64,000 bases of DNA from Spartobacteria bacterium (GTDB taxonomy: Bacteria; Verrucomicrobiota; Verrucomicrobiia; Chthoniobacterales; UBA10450). Below the pieces are notes generated by a model. That model was not told where the DNA came from. It did not search any database and saw only the letters and a program-made list of their open reading frames with translations. Both the position numbers and the translations under genes were made by a program. Below, one piece after another: positions 44,502 through 53,211 of the stretch (positions are counted from its first letter, which is position 1; every line of letters starts with the position of its first letter). Location: the NCBI GenBank assembly GCA_003134765.1, contig PLCM01000015.1, forward strand, positions 127,421-191,420, read 5' to 3'.

Positions 44502-45728
44502 ATGCGAACAATCGTCATAAATACCGGCACCGAGCTTCTTCTCGGCGACGTTCTCAATTCCCATCTCGCGTTTATTGCCCGCGAAATCTTTCCGCTCGGG
44601 CTGCGGATCGAACGTCAGGTCACCGTTCCCGATGGTTCGGCGATTCGTGATGCGATCGCGGAATCATTGGATCGGGCCGATATCATTTTGATTACCGGCG
44701 GGCTGGGGCCAACCACGGACGACATCACCCGCGAGATCACGGCTGATTTGCTCGGGCTGAAATTGCAACATGATCCGGCGATCATGAAGTCGATCGAAAC
44801 CCGTGCCGCCCGCCGCGGCTTTCGCCTGACGGACAGGGTGGCGCGCCAGGCGGATGTGCCGGAGGGCGCGACGGTCCTGCCCAACGAACATGGGAGTGCG
44901 CCCGGTTTATACCTCGCGGCGAACCAAACGAAGAAATGGCCGCATTTGTTTTTGCTGCCGGGACCACCGCGTGAGTTGCATCCGATGTTCCAGACGTCGG
45001 TGCTGCCGATCTTGCGGGCGATTGTCCCGCCCGAATCTGGAATTGGGCGCCGGACGTTTCGGATCGCCGGCCTGGGCGAATCGCTCGTCGAAGAAGCGAT
45101 CGGCGCGCAATTACTGGAAATCCCGGGACTGGAGCTTGGCTATTGCGCGCGCCCCGGAGAGATCGATCTGCGCCTGATTGGTGAGGCATCGATTCTTGAT
45201 CAGGCGGAACGAATCATCAGGGAAAAGCTGGGTCCCGCGATTTTTTCGACCGATGGCGGCGACTTGGAAGATGCGGTCGTAAAGCTGCTCACCGAACGCA
45301 GGAAGACCCTGGCGATTGCCGAATCGTGCACCGGCGGCTATCTCGCCCATAGAATCACGAATGTGCCCGGTGCATCGGCCGTTCTGCTCGCGGGTCACGT
45401 CACGTATTCGAATCAGGCTAAAAGAACGATGCTGGGGATTGATCCGCGCCTGATCGTCGAACACGGTGCGGTGAGCGAGAAAGTTGCACAGGCCATGGCG
45501 GAAGGCGCGCTCGTCGGCGCGAACGCGGATTTCGCCCTTGCGACGACCGGCATCGCCGGGCCTGGTGGCGGCACGGAAGAGAAACCGGTCGGCACTGTTT
45601 TCATTGCGCTGGCTGCCCGAGGTCGTGCAACGAAAGTAGAGAAGCGTTTTTTTCCCGACGATCGGCCGACGTTTAAGGTGCTGACGACGCAGACAGCGCT
45701 GGAAATGCTCCGACGCGAGCTGATGTAA
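44502..45728 (+). CDS. cinA: CinA-like competence/damage-inducible protein
   Basis: CinA proteins combine an N-terminal molybdopterin-binding-like domain (NTGTELLLGDVLNSHLAFI, ITGGLGPTTDDITRE) with a C-terminal nicotinamide-nucleotide amidase domain (LAIAESCTGGYLAHRITNVPGAS, ATTGIAGPGGGTEEKPVGT). Activity is probably pyridine-nucleotide salvage. It is 408 residues from ATG 44502. The frame is open back into the repeat at 44445, but that part is not family sequence. Confidence 0.93.
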   Translation: MRTIVINTGTELLLGDVLNSHLAFIAREIFPLGLRIERQVTVPDGSAIRDAIAESLDRADIILITGGLGPTTDDITREITADLLGLKLQHDPAIMKSIETRAARRGFRLTDRVARQADVPEGATVLPNEHGSAPGLYLAANQTKKWPHLFLLPGPPRELHPMFQTSVLPILRAIVPPESGIGRRTFRIAGLGESLVEEAIGAQLLEIPGLELGYCARPGEIDLRLIGEASILDQAERIIREKLGPAIFSTDGGDLEDAVVKLLTERRKTLAIAESCTGGYLAHRITNVPGASAVLLAGHVTYSNQAKRTMLGIDPRLIVEHGAVSEKVAQAMAEGALVGANADFALATTGIAGPGGGTEEKPVGTVFIALAARGRATKVEKRFFPDDRPTFKVLTTQTALEMLRRELM

Positions 45729-45730
45729 CA

Positions 45731-45824
45731 GTCATCCCGAGCGGAGCGCAGCGACGTCGAGGGATCCCGAGGCGAAAACCTTTGAGCTGGCAATTCGGGA
45801 TCCCTCGACTTCGCTCGGGATGAC
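45731..45824. repeat. Dispersed inverted repeat, copy 2 of 3
   Basis: GTCATCCCGAGCGGAGCGCA opens the element and TTCGCTCGGGATGAC closes it, with a CGAGGGATCCC/GGGATCCCTCG pair inside. Same family as 1590-1683. It lies between the convergent cinA and L,D-transpeptidase genes. Confidence 0.85.
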
Positions 45825-45834
45825 GGCGTTTTTT

Positions 45835-46509
45835 TTACGGATCGACGCGCACGGGCGCGCCGACCTTTACGTGGGCGTAAAACTGTGCGGCGGCCGGCTC
45901 GGGCATTCGGATGCAGCCGTGCGAGGCCGGATAACCCGGCAGAATTCCCACGTGCATCCCCACGCCTTCACCGGTCAAACGCATGAACCATTTCATGGAT
46001 GCGCCGACAAAATGAGTCCCGCTCGGGGCCGAATCAATCTGCGAGCTAATTCCGCCGCGGACGGTCCGTCCCGCGGAATCCTTGTAGTCGCCGTAAAGGC
46101 TGGAGTGATGGTCCTTGTCCTTTTCCAGGACGGTGAAGCTGCCATTCGGGGAAGTGTGGCCGCGCTTTCCGGAGGAGATTGGGCTGTCGATCGCGATTTC
46201 CTCGCCGGTCATCAAATAAGCGCGCTGTTTGGTGAGTGAAACAATGACGTGCGCGTTCTCCGGTGTGACCGTCTGAAGAATCGCCGCGTTTGTGGAGGTC
46301 GGCGCCTGTTTCGAGATCAACTCGCTCGCCTTCTTCATCGGTTGCGATGCGGTCGGCGAGGCGGAGGGCGACGGCTTCGGGCGACTCTGCGGTTGGTTCG
46401 CCTTCACGGTTGGAGAACGGGTGGGACGGCGGATCTGCGCGTGGGCCGACATCAGGCCAACGAGCAACATCGCGAGAGTTAGACTGGGTCGAAGAAAAAA
46501 AGAACTCAC
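45835..46509 (-). CDS. Secreted L,D-transpeptidase (YkuD family)
   Basis: The 224-residue product starts at a GTG. It has a signal peptide (LTLAMLLVGLMSAHAQ), a Pro/Ser-rich linker to about residue 70 and a YkuD core. The core has SPISSGKRGHTSPNGSFTVL, His186 (GMHVG), His197 and catalytic Cys199 (ASHGCIRMP). It is likely a periplasmic peptidoglycan crosslinking enzyme. The secreted protein gene at 46516 ends just upstream on the same strand. Confidence 0.9.
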   Translation of the reverse strand: MSSFFLRPSLTLAMLLVGLMSAHAQIRRPTRSPTVKANQPQSRPKPSPSASPTASQPMKKASELISKQAPTSTNAAILQTVTPENAHVIVSLTKQRAYLMTGEEIAIDSPISSGKRGHTSPNGSFTVLEKDKDHHSSLYGDYKDSAGRTVRGGISSQIDSAPSGTHFVGASMKWFMRLTGEGVGMHVGILPGYPASHGCIRMPEPAAAQFYAHVKVGAPVRVDP

Positions 46510-46515
46510 GGTGAT

Positions 46516-47352
46516 TTAGCTTCCAACATACGTGTTCACGCGTTTCAGCCAACCGGGCACCCAGCGTGCCTCATTTCGGCCGGGCGGCGAATTGCGAACC
46601 CGGTTCTTTAAGACGGTTTTTGCGGACTCGGCGAAGCTTTTTAGCGCGTCGCGTCCGGTCGCGTCCTGCGTCATTCCTTCGAGCACTTGCAACAAGCCCC
46701 AACCCTGTCCTGCGTAGCGCTCCGTGGCAAGAACACCTTCACCTTTGAAATTCACATAATCGACCAGCGCGTAACAGCCCATCGCGGTGCTGGCGACGCG
46801 ATCAAAGCGTTCCTGCACCTGAGCGTGATTCGAAGCGCCGCCTTCCGCCAGCATTTTTGGAAGTGCATCGCGCAGTCGGTGGACCAGAAATTCGGCCTGG
46901 AGATCGACGGTGCGGGCAAGAAAGGCGCGCAGCTCTTTCATCGGCGGACTTTGCGAGGCGTGATCAAATTCCGTGCGACTTTTCCACGGGCAACCTTCGA
47001 GTGGGGACAAGACTACCGGCAGCTTCACACCGTGCGAGCGGGCGAACTCGACGAACTTGGGAAAACTTTCGTCGAACGGCCCGCGCACGTCTTTCGGGTA
47101 CCAGATGAAGTGACCGATCCCGAGCGACGCGAAGTTTTCGCCGGCATTCCAGGAGGTGAGCCCAGCTACGGTCCCGCCGCATTCGTTCTGCCAGATTCGG
47201 TTTCCAATTCGGCGGGTTTCGGCCGGAGTCAGATTGATCGCCGCCCGTGCGCTGTCGGCCATCGCGATCAGCCCCAGAGTCAGCCCGAAAGCCAGCTGGG
47301 TCGCAATGGATGGGCCCGAACGGCTTGACGAGGGAGGTTTCTTCTCTAGCAT
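46516..47352 (-). CDS. Secreted protein of unknown function
   Basis: The family is not firmly recognised. From 47352 it is 278 residues, with a hydrophobic N-terminal segment (QLAFGLTLGLIAMADSARA). The mature part has conserved-looking blocks rich in Trp and Gly: WQNECGGTVAGLTSWNAGEN, FASLGIGHFIWYP and GQGWGLLQVLEGM. Glu followed by a Gly-rich turn is suggestive of a lysozyme-like fold, but that is inference only. The L,D-transpeptidase start is 7 bases after its stop, so the two probably share an envelope role. It is divergent from the FKBP gene. Confidence 0.8.
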   Translation of the reverse strand: MLEKKPPSSSRSGPSIATQLAFGLTLGLIAMADSARAAINLTPAETRRIGNRIWQNECGGTVAGLTSWNAGENFASLGIGHFIWYPKDVRGPFDESFPKFVEFARSHGVKLPVVLSPLEGCPWKSRTEFDHASQSPPMKELRAFLARTVDLQAEFLVHRLRDALPKMLAEGGASNHAQVQERFDRVASTAMGCYALVDYVNFKGEGVLATERYAGQGWGLLQVLEGMTQDATGRDALKSFAESAKTVLKNRVRNSPPGRNEARWVPGWLKRVNTYVGS

Positions 47353-47410
47353 GGCAGTTCTCGCGGCGCTCAGATTCAATATCCCAACCGCGCCCGGCCT
47401 CATTTTTCTT

Positions 47411-48235
47411 ATGAAACGTCTCATTATTTGCGTTAGCGCGGCTTGTGTTGCTTCGATCGGTCTGGCGGAGGATAAACCACAGCTCAAAGATCAAAAAGAC
47501 AAGGCCAGCTACAGTATTGGCTATGATATCGGGGAGACTTTCAAGAAACAAAATGTCGACCTGAACCCCGACGCGCTCTTTACCGGATTGAAGGAAGCGC
47601 TTTCCGGCAAGGAAGCGGCGTTGAGCAAGGAGGAACGCGAGAAAACGCTCCAGGCTTTCCAGAAGGAAATGATGGAAAAACAGATCGCGGCCAGCAAGGA
47701 AGCGGCCACGAAAAATGCGGCGGAGGGGGAAAAATTCCTGGCCGAAAACAAAAAGAAAGATGGCGTGAAGACCACGGCCAGTGGGTTGCAATACAAAGTG
47801 CTGAAGGAAGGATCTGGTGCCTCGCCGAAGGAAACCGACACGGTCGTGACGAACTACCGCGGCACCCTGATTGACGGCACCGAATTCGACAGCTCCTATA
47901 AACGAAACGAGCCTGCGAGCTTCCCGGTCAATCGCGTCATCAAAGGCTGGACTGAGGCGCTGCAGCTCATGAAGCCGGGCGCGAAATACCAGCTCGTCAT
48001 TCCCGCGGCGCTGGCCTATGGCGAGCGCGGCGCCGGCCAACTCATTGGGCCCAACGCGACCCTTATTTTTGACGTGGAATTATTGAGCATCAAGCCGCCC
48101 GAACCCGTCGCCACCGTGGCGCCGGGTGCGGCCGCTCCGGGAACAACTCCGGCGGCGAAGCCTTCCCCGTCCGTCTCTGCTGCTGCGACGGCACCGGCCA
48201 AGCCGTCGCCATCGGCGTCCGCAAAGCCGAAATAA
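47411..48235 (+). CDS. FKBP-type peptidyl-prolyl isomerase, secreted
   Basis: This is a Mip/FkpA-like folding helper of 274 residues. A signal peptide (LIICVSAACVASIGLA) is followed by the dimerising helical FKBP_N domain (SYSIGYDIGETFKKQ through EMMEKQ). The catalytic FKBP domain has TVVTNYRGTLIDGTEFDSSY, GWTEALQLMKPGAKYQLVIP and YGERGAG. An Ala/Pro/Ser tail ends it. ATG 47411 is preferred to a frame-open upstream codon inside the divergent gene. Confidence 0.93.
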   Translation: MKRLIICVSAACVASIGLAEDKPQLKDQKDKASYSIGYDIGETFKKQNVDLNPDALFTGLKEALSGKEAALSKEEREKTLQAFQKEMMEKQIAASKEAATKNAAEGEKFLAENKKKDGVKTTASGLQYKVLKEGSGASPKETDTVVTNYRGTLIDGTEFDSSYKRNEPASFPVNRVIKGWTEALQLMKPGAKYQLVIPAALAYGERGAGQLIGPNATLIFDVELLSIKPPEPVATVAPGAAAPGTTPAAKPSPSVSAAATAPAKPSPSASAKPK

Positions 48236-48238
48236 GGA

Positions 48239-48688
48239 TTAGCGACTCGTTTCCGCCGGCTCCCATGCCAGGCGAGGGGCATCGCCCCAGAGATCTTCGA
48301 GGCTGTAGAACTCGCGTTTTTCCTGCCGGAACACGTGGACGATGACCTGCATGTAATCGAGCACAATCCATTGGCTCGCGGGAAAACCGTCCACGGAGAC
48401 GGCGCGAGTGCCGTGATCCTTGTTTAGCCCGTACTCGATCTCACCGGCGATCGCTTTAAGATGGGGCTCCGAGGTTCCCGAGCAGATCACGAAGAAATCG
48501 GTGAAGCTAGAGATGCCCCGGAGATCGAGGACCACGATATCTTCCGCCTTTTTGTTGGCCGCGAGATGGGCGCAGGTTCTGGCTAGATTTTCGGCGGTGA
48601 TTCTAAGGCTCCCGGTATAGCTGGCGTTCGTGGATGATTTTCTCGACCACTGGCGGTACGAGATAACGAATGGATTGCCCGCTGGCAA
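48239..48688 (-). CDS. rsfS: Ribosomal silencing factor RsfS
   Basis: RsfS binds L14 and blocks subunit joining in starved cells. EDIVVLDLRGISSFTDFFVI and CSGTSEPHLKAIAGEIEYGL, ASQWIVLDYMQVIVHVF and YSLEDLWGDAPRL are the family blocks. The family N-terminus should begin near ITAENLART. No ATG, GTG or TTG exists there in frame. The first normal start (48688) lies 86 bases inside nadD. An ATC codon at 48599-48601, just behind the nadD stop, would give the right length. The stop-side coordinate is firm and the start is uncertain. Confidence 0.88.
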   Translation of the reverse strand: MPAGNPFVISYRQWSRKSSTNASYTGSLRITAENLARTCAHLAANKKAEDIVVLDLRGISSFTDFFVICSGTSEPHLKAIAGEIEYGLNKDHGTRAVSVDGFPASQWIVLDYMQVIVHVFRQEKREFYSLEDLWGDAPRLAWEPAETSR

Positions 48689-49166
48689 CCCTGTTTCTGA
48701 TCTCGGTCGCGGAAATGTCGAGATGCCGGCGGACGACAGGGTAAGGATGAGCGGTCGTCAAACCGGTGCGATCCAGGATGGCGAACTGGACCATTTTGGA
48801 AAGCTCGTCAAAGCGATGCCAGGTGGAAAGCCGCGCGACGTTGTCTTCACCGACCAGGCAAACGAAGCCGGTCTCTGGCTCACGCGCCCTCAACGCTTCG
48901 ATGGTCTGAACTGTGTATGAGGGCATGGGACGTTCCAGCTCCATGACGTCCAGGCAAAAACGCGGCTCGCCCTCGATGGCCGCCCGCAACATCTCCAGGC
49001 GGATCTCCGGCCCGGTCGGTTCTCGATCGAGTTTATGCGGTGAAATTGCGGCCGGAATAAAGATGACGCTGTCAAGACCCAGCTGCTCAATCGCATCGCG
49101 GGCCAGGATCAGATGCCCGTAATGGATCGGGTCGAAAGTGCCGCCGAAAATTCCGATGTTTCTCAA
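48603..49166 (-). CDS. nadD: Nicotinate-nucleotide adenylyltransferase
   Basis: NadD makes deamido-NAD from nicotinate mononucleotide. The 187-residue product begins at a TTG with RNIGIFGGTFDPIHYGH, which includes the HxGH nucleotidyltransferase motif (residues 15-18). It ends with the ISATEIRNRVASGQSIRYLV block, where the ISxTxIR signature appears as ISATEIR. rsfS follows in the common nadD-rsfS order. Confidence 0.95.
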   Translation of the reverse strand: MRNIGIFGGTFDPIHYGHLILARDAIEQLGLDSVIFIPAAISPHKLDREPTGPEIRLEMLRAAIEGEPRFCLDVMELERPMPSYTVQTIEALRAREPETGFVCLVGEDNVARLSTWHRFDELSKMVQFAILDRTGLTTAHPYPVVRRHLDISATEIRNRVASGQSIRYLVPPVVEKIIHERQLYREP

Positions 49167-49194
49167 ACGCTCCTTCGCGCTTGGGCGCGGGCGG

Positions 49195-49296
49195 CCCTCA
49201 CCCCAGCCCTCTCCAGGGGGGAGAGGGAGTTATGGGACGCGGCAGGGCTGTTGAGGATCAGTTTCTTCTCCCATTGGGAGAAGGTTAGGATGAGGG
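49195..49296. repeat. CCCTCA...TGAGGG inverted repeat element
   Basis: The left end CCCTCACCCCAGCCCTCTCC is inverted as GGGAGAAGGTTAGGATGAGGG on the right (49276-49296). Inner hairpins CTCTCC-AGGG-GGGAGAG and TTCTCCCATTGGGAGAA are present. A half copy is at 53171-53203. Confidence 0.8.
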
Positions 49297-49368
49297 TAAT
49301 GCGCGTGAGGCTTGTCGAAGAGACTAGTTGCTTGTTTCCGGCGACGAACATGAATGTAACGTCACGTT

Positions 49369-50469
49369 ATGGAGACAAATTCGCTGGGTCAATTAATCCT
49401 CACCGGGGTTTCCGGGTACGAACTTGATGCGGAATCGGCGGCGTTGTTTCGCCGCGTCCAGCCGGGTGGATTCATTCTCTTCGGGCGCAACATCCAGAGC
49501 GCGACACAGCTTCGGAAATTGATCGACGATCTGCGCGATGTCAGCGGCGTCGAGCCGATCATTACGATCGATCAGGAAGGTGGCCGCGTTTCGCGGCTGC
49601 GGCTAATTGGGAACGAGCCGCCGAACGCGCAACAGTTGAGGGACCGCGACGACGTTTCCCTCGTCAGGCGCCATGGTGAGATCACGGGCCGGCTCCTGCG
49701 CCTTTTCGGTTTCAACCTCGATCTTTGCCCGGTCCTCGACATTTCCTTCGATGACGACGCGGATAACTCGCTCCGGGGGCGTTGCTACGGTAAGAGCGTC
49801 GAACAGGTGGCTCGCCTCGCGGCCGCGTTCAACGATGGCCTGCGCGGCGAGGGGATTCTCAGTTGCGGCAAACATTTCCCCGGGTATTCGGCCGCAACGG
49901 TGGACGCGCACCATGATCTTCCGAAAATCGACCGTGCGCGCGTTGAGTTGGATGGGGAAGAGCTGGCGGTATTTCGCCGGTTCGTCAACACAGTCGATAG
50001 CATGATGATTTGTCACGGCTGGTATCCAGCATTCAATGCCGCGAAACGACCCGCCTCACTTTCTCATGCGATCGTCACTCAACTGTTGCGGGAAGAATTT
50101 CGATATGGCGGCCTGATCATGACCGACGACCTCGATATGGGTGCAATCCTGAATGAGTACGGCCTGGAAGATACCATTCGATTTGCGATCGAGGCCGGGA
50201 ACGACTGGGTGATGATTTGCCATCGCGTCGCGTCGATCGGCGAGGTCCATTCCGTTCTCGGCCATCTTCCGCGGGTGCAAATCGACCGCGCGCTCGAAAG
50301 CGTGGCGCGTACTAAAAAGAAACTGGCGGCGCCAGACGAGTTCTCAGAGGCGCGATTCAAAGAAATCGACGGTGAAATCTGGGATTTGCGCGTGGCCGTC
50401 CTCGGCGAAGAAGAAGCCGCAAAACGAAGTCCGGAGGACGGAAAACGGTCTCCGGTCGAGACCTACTGA
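49369..50469 (+). CDS. Glycoside hydrolase family 3, beta-N-acetylhexosaminidase-like
   Basis: This is a NagZ-type TIM barrel of 366 residues that probably removes GlcNAc from peptidoglycan fragments. The GH3 markers are ITIDQEGGRVSRL, KHFPGYSAATVDAHHDLP (Lys168, His169 and the acid/base Asp179-His181 dyad) and the nucleophile Asp253 in MTDDLDMGA. No signal peptide is visible, which suits cytoplasmic recycling. The C-terminal ~25 residues are not family sequence. Confidence 0.88.
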   Translation: METNSLGQLILTGVSGYELDAESAALFRRVQPGGFILFGRNIQSATQLRKLIDDLRDVSGVEPIITIDQEGGRVSRLRLIGNEPPNAQQLRDRDDVSLVRRHGEITGRLLRLFGFNLDLCPVLDISFDDDADNSLRGRCYGKSVEQVARLAAAFNDGLRGEGILSCGKHFPGYSAATVDAHHDLPKIDRARVELDGEELAVFRRFVNTVDSMMICHGWYPAFNAAKRPASLSHAIVTQLLREEFRYGGLIMTDDLDMGAILNEYGLEDTIRFAIEAGNDWVMICHRVASIGEVHSVLGHLPRVQIDRALESVARTKKKLAAPDEFSEARFKEIDGEIWDLRVAVLGEEEAAKRSPEDGKRSPVETY

Positions 50470-50470
50470 C

Positions 50471-50532
50471 AAGGAGCGGCGATTTGAAATCGCCGATCCA
50501 ACTACAACGGCGATTGAAAATCGCCGCTCCTT
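50471..50532. repeat. GGAG...CTCC double-hairpin element (REPIN-like)
   Basis: GGAG (50473-50476) is followed by the hairpin CGGCGATT-TGA-AATCGCCG. A 12-base spacer leads to CGGCGATT-GAA-AATCGCCG and then CTCC (50527-50530). The two halves are inverted copies, the exact layout of a REPIN. The GGAG foot matches the foot at the left end of the RAYT element in recG. Confidence 0.8.
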
Positions 50533-50560
50533 GAGGCGCGTTCGCGGCTCGAGAGCTCGC

Positions 50561-52153
50561 TCACCCTCGCCGCCCAATCTTCGCCAGCACCTCTTTCGCG
50601 GCGCGTTCGCCGCTTTCGGCGGCGCCCTCCATGTAGCCGTTGAAGTCGGCGCTGGTGTGTTCGCCCGCGAAGAACATGTTCCCGACGGGAGTCGCAATTG
50701 CCTCTGAAAGCGTAGAATACTGGCCCGGTTTGAAACAGGTGTAGGAGCCGAGTGTAAACGGCAGGCTAGGCCAATGCTGGCGCACAACTTTCTTCGTCAA
50801 AGCGTCGCGGACCCCCGGATAAATTCGCTCGGCCTGCGTGGCGAAGGCAGTGGCCCGATCTTGCAGTTCTCCTTCATTGAGGTGTTGGCCGAGGTTGCCG
50901 CCGGCGAAATTCGTCAGGATCCCGTGGCTGCCGGGCTGACCGCGGCTGGTTTCCCAGCAACATTGGAATTCCAAATCGGTGAAGGTGTAGCCGGTGCTGT
51001 GCGCCTCTTCCCAAACTTTTCTCGAAAATCCGGCGATCAATTTCGCATTGGTGCCGTAGCCCAATTCATCGATCGCCTTTCGTTTCGCTTCGGGAAGTTT
51101 CACGCTCAAATCGATCTGACGAAGAACCGTGAAGGGAAGAGCGAGGACTAAAATATCCGCTTTCGCTTCCGGCGCGGCGTTGTCCCGCTGCAGCCCCAGG
51201 CGAAATCCGCGACCGTTGCTGCTGATGGATTCCAGGCGGGTGCCGAACTCGACCGGATTCTTGAGGCGTTCGGCGAGCCGGGTAGGGACGCGGTCGTTTC
51301 CTTCCGCAATATGAAAACGCTCATCGCTCGGGCCGAAGATGCGAAACTCGTCCGGCGGCGTTTCATCACCCATCGTGAGAAGCAGGTTGAGCACGCTCTG
51401 CTGGTCGATTTCCAAACCATACTCGCCCACATAAGCGGCCCGCAGCACGTGGGTAGCCAAGCCGGTGACGCCTCGCTTTTCGAACCATTCCGGAATGCTG
51501 AGGCGATCGGTCGCCCGCGCATGCGGCGTTTCGTAGCTGATCTCGCCACGGACTTTCATTCGCTTCAGGTCTTCTGCGATGGCCCTGGCCACCGGCCGAA
51601 ACAGGTCGATGAAATTCGAATCCACCGGGACCAACCGGTTATTGAAGAAATAGGCGTGTTCACCGGCCGAGTTTTTTTCGTTGCCCAGATCGTTCAGAGT
51701 CAGCCCAAGTTCTGTCACCAGCCCGCGCATCGTGGCGTGCCCAGAGTCGATGTATTCACCGCCGAGCTCCGTGAGCTGATCGTCTGGAAAGAAATTTCGC
51801 AGGCTGAACATGCGCCCGCCGGGGCGGGTGCTTGCTTCCAGCACGCGGGAGGAGATGCCGTTTTGTTGCAGCCGATAGGCGCACGTCAATCCCGCCGTCC
51901 CGGCGCCGATGATGACAACCTGGGGTGCCTGTGGTCCGCGCGCGCTTGCTTTGAAAAACGGCGTGACGCTTGCGCCGGCAGCGGCGGCTCCAACCGTCTT
52001 GAGAAACCGGCGACGGTCCCAGCGAATTTCATGGGCGCGTTCGAGACCTTCGCCGGTGCTGGTGCCGGTGTGTTCCAACCACGAGGCCATTCGCAGGGCG
52101 CGTTGCAGGTCATTGAATAGCGGTGAGCGGGCCATGGGGATGCGGGGACGCAT
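50561..52153 (-). CDS. Flavin-dependent amine oxidase, Tat-exported
   Basis: This is an FAD monoamine-oxidase-fold enzyme of 530 residues. A twin-arginine motif (DRRRFLKTVG) at about residues 46-55 precedes a hydrophobic stretch, suggesting folded export. The FAD loop is VVIIGAGTAGLTCAYRLQ, then EASTRPGGRM and ELGGEYID. The C-terminal GNMFFAGEHTSADFNGYMEG closes the flavin site. The substrate is unknown; bacterial relatives oxidise polyamines or aromatic amines. An ATG six codons in (52135) is an alternative start. Confidence 0.9.
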   Translation of the reverse strand: MRPRIPMARSPLFNDLQRALRMASWLEHTGTSTGEGLERAHEIRWDRRRFLKTVGAAAAGASVTPFFKASARGPQAPQVVIIGAGTAGLTCAYRLQQNGISSRVLEASTRPGGRMFSLRNFFPDDQLTELGGEYIDSGHATMRGLVTELGLTLNDLGNEKNSAGEHAYFFNNRLVPVDSNFIDLFRPVARAIAEDLKRMKVRGEISYETPHARATDRLSIPEWFEKRGVTGLATHVLRAAYVGEYGLEIDQQSVLNLLLTMGDETPPDEFRIFGPSDERFHIAEGNDRVPTRLAERLKNPVEFGTRLESISSNGRGFRLGLQRDNAAPEAKADILVLALPFTVLRQIDLSVKLPEAKRKAIDELGYGTNAKLIAGFSRKVWEEAHSTGYTFTDLEFQCCWETSRGQPGSHGILTNFAGGNLGQHLNEGELQDRATAFATQAERIYPGVRDALTKKVVRQHWPSLPFTLGSYTCFKPGQYSTLSEAIATPVGNMFFAGEHTSADFNGYMEGAAESGERAAKEVLAKIGRRG

Positions 52154-52227
52154 TATGCAGGGTTCGATGTGGAGGGATCAAGCGGCCAGCGATTGACGAT
52201 GGTTCTGTCCGCCCATAACATGCGCGC

Positions 52228-52929
52228 GTGCAAGCTGAGCTGGAGCAATTACTCGTTCTTCAAAACCGGCAGCAGAAGATCAGGCACATCCAGACGGAGA
52301 TAAAGACGGTGCCGCAACAGCGCCAGAATCTGGAGGCGCAATTGGCGGCCAGCGTGGCGGCCCTGGGGGCATTGAAAAGCAAGGGGCAACACCTCGAGAT
52401 GGACCGCAAGAAACTGGAACTGGATGCCGGGACGCGCCGGGAGAGCATCAACCGGCTCAAGACCCAGCAATACGAGACGCGGAAGAACGACGAGTTTCGC
52501 GCGATGGGCAATGAGATTGAGCGCTACGAGAAAGAGATCCAGCAGATCGAAGATCAGGAGCTCGAGCTAATGGATCAGGCGGAGAAATTGAAGGGCGAAC
52601 TGGCGGTCGAGGACAAGAAGGCTTCAGCCGCGCGTGATTCGATCGGTCGGCAGATGGCGGACCTGGAGGAAAAAGGCAAAACGTTGGAGAGCCAGCTGAA
52701 TCAATTGACCGCGGAGCGGACCGAGCTGGCCGGAAAGGTGGAAGAGGAGTTGCTCAGTCGTTTCGAGCGTTTGTTCGCGAGCAAGGGCGATGCTGCCGTG
52801 GTGGCGCTCGAGCACGAAGTTTGCACCGGTTGCCACATGAAGGTCACCGCCCAAACCGCGCACCGGGTTAAGAACGGCAAAGAGATCGTGAGCTGCGAAC
52901 AGTGCGGCCGGATCCTCTACGTCGAATAG
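52228..52929 (+). CDS. Coiled-coil zinc-ribbon protein (DUF164/C4-type)
   Basis: The 233-residue product from a GTG is a long helical hairpin (EQLLVLQNRQQKIRHIQTEI to about residue 175). A C-terminal zinc ribbon carries CTGC and CEQC pairs (VCTGCHMKVTAQ, VSCEQCGRILYVE). The family is a nucleic-acid-binding candidate seen in many bacteria, such as the chlamydial CT398 type, but its role is not settled. It is monocistronic here. Confidence 0.88.
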   Translation: MQAELEQLLVLQNRQQKIRHIQTEIKTVPQQRQNLEAQLAASVAALGALKSKGQHLEMDRKKLELDAGTRRESINRLKTQQYETRKNDEFRAMGNEIERYEKEIQQIEDQELELMDQAEKLKGELAVEDKKASAARDSIGRQMADLEEKGKTLESQLNQLTAERTELAGKVEEELLSRFERLFASKGDAAVVALEHEVCTGCHMKVTAQTAHRVKNGKEIVSCEQCGRILYVE

Positions 52930-53029
52930 CTGCCGCCGTCTGCGCTCTCTCTTAGGCCGAGCGCCTTTTGAGCGCAGAAGGCGCGATTCATTTGAGACCG
53001 TCTGGGGTCGTGTTGACGGCGTACTAGTG

Positions 53030-53203
53030 CAGTGAAGCGCAGCTTTCAGCGCTTGCTTCACTGTCCGATGAGAAACCTGGGGCGATGCCCCAGGCTTTGA
53101 TGAGAGTGCCCCTTTGGCGCGTAACAGAATCTCGCCGTACCAAACCGAGCGCCTTGTTTTGCCGGAAGTTCCTTCTTCCTGAGGGAGAAGGTTAGGATGA
53201 GGA
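53030..53203. repeat. Degenerate repeat cluster upstream of ychF end
   Basis: The 282-base gap between the zinc-ribbon gene and ychF holds three hairpin remnants. They are GTGAAGC/GCTTCAC at 53030-53063, CCTGGGG-CGAT-CCCCAGG at about 53076-53094, and CCTTCTTCCTGAGGGAGAAGG with TTAGGATGAGG at 53171-53203. The last is half of the 49195 element. No gene is visible. Confidence 0.6.
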
Positions 53204-53211
53204 CAGGCAAA

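Noticed and set aside
52930-53211. RNase P RNA or other structured RNA in the spacer before ychF
   Set aside because: The conserved RNase P core elements were not seen; the hairpins match repeat-family fragments found elsewhere in the window.
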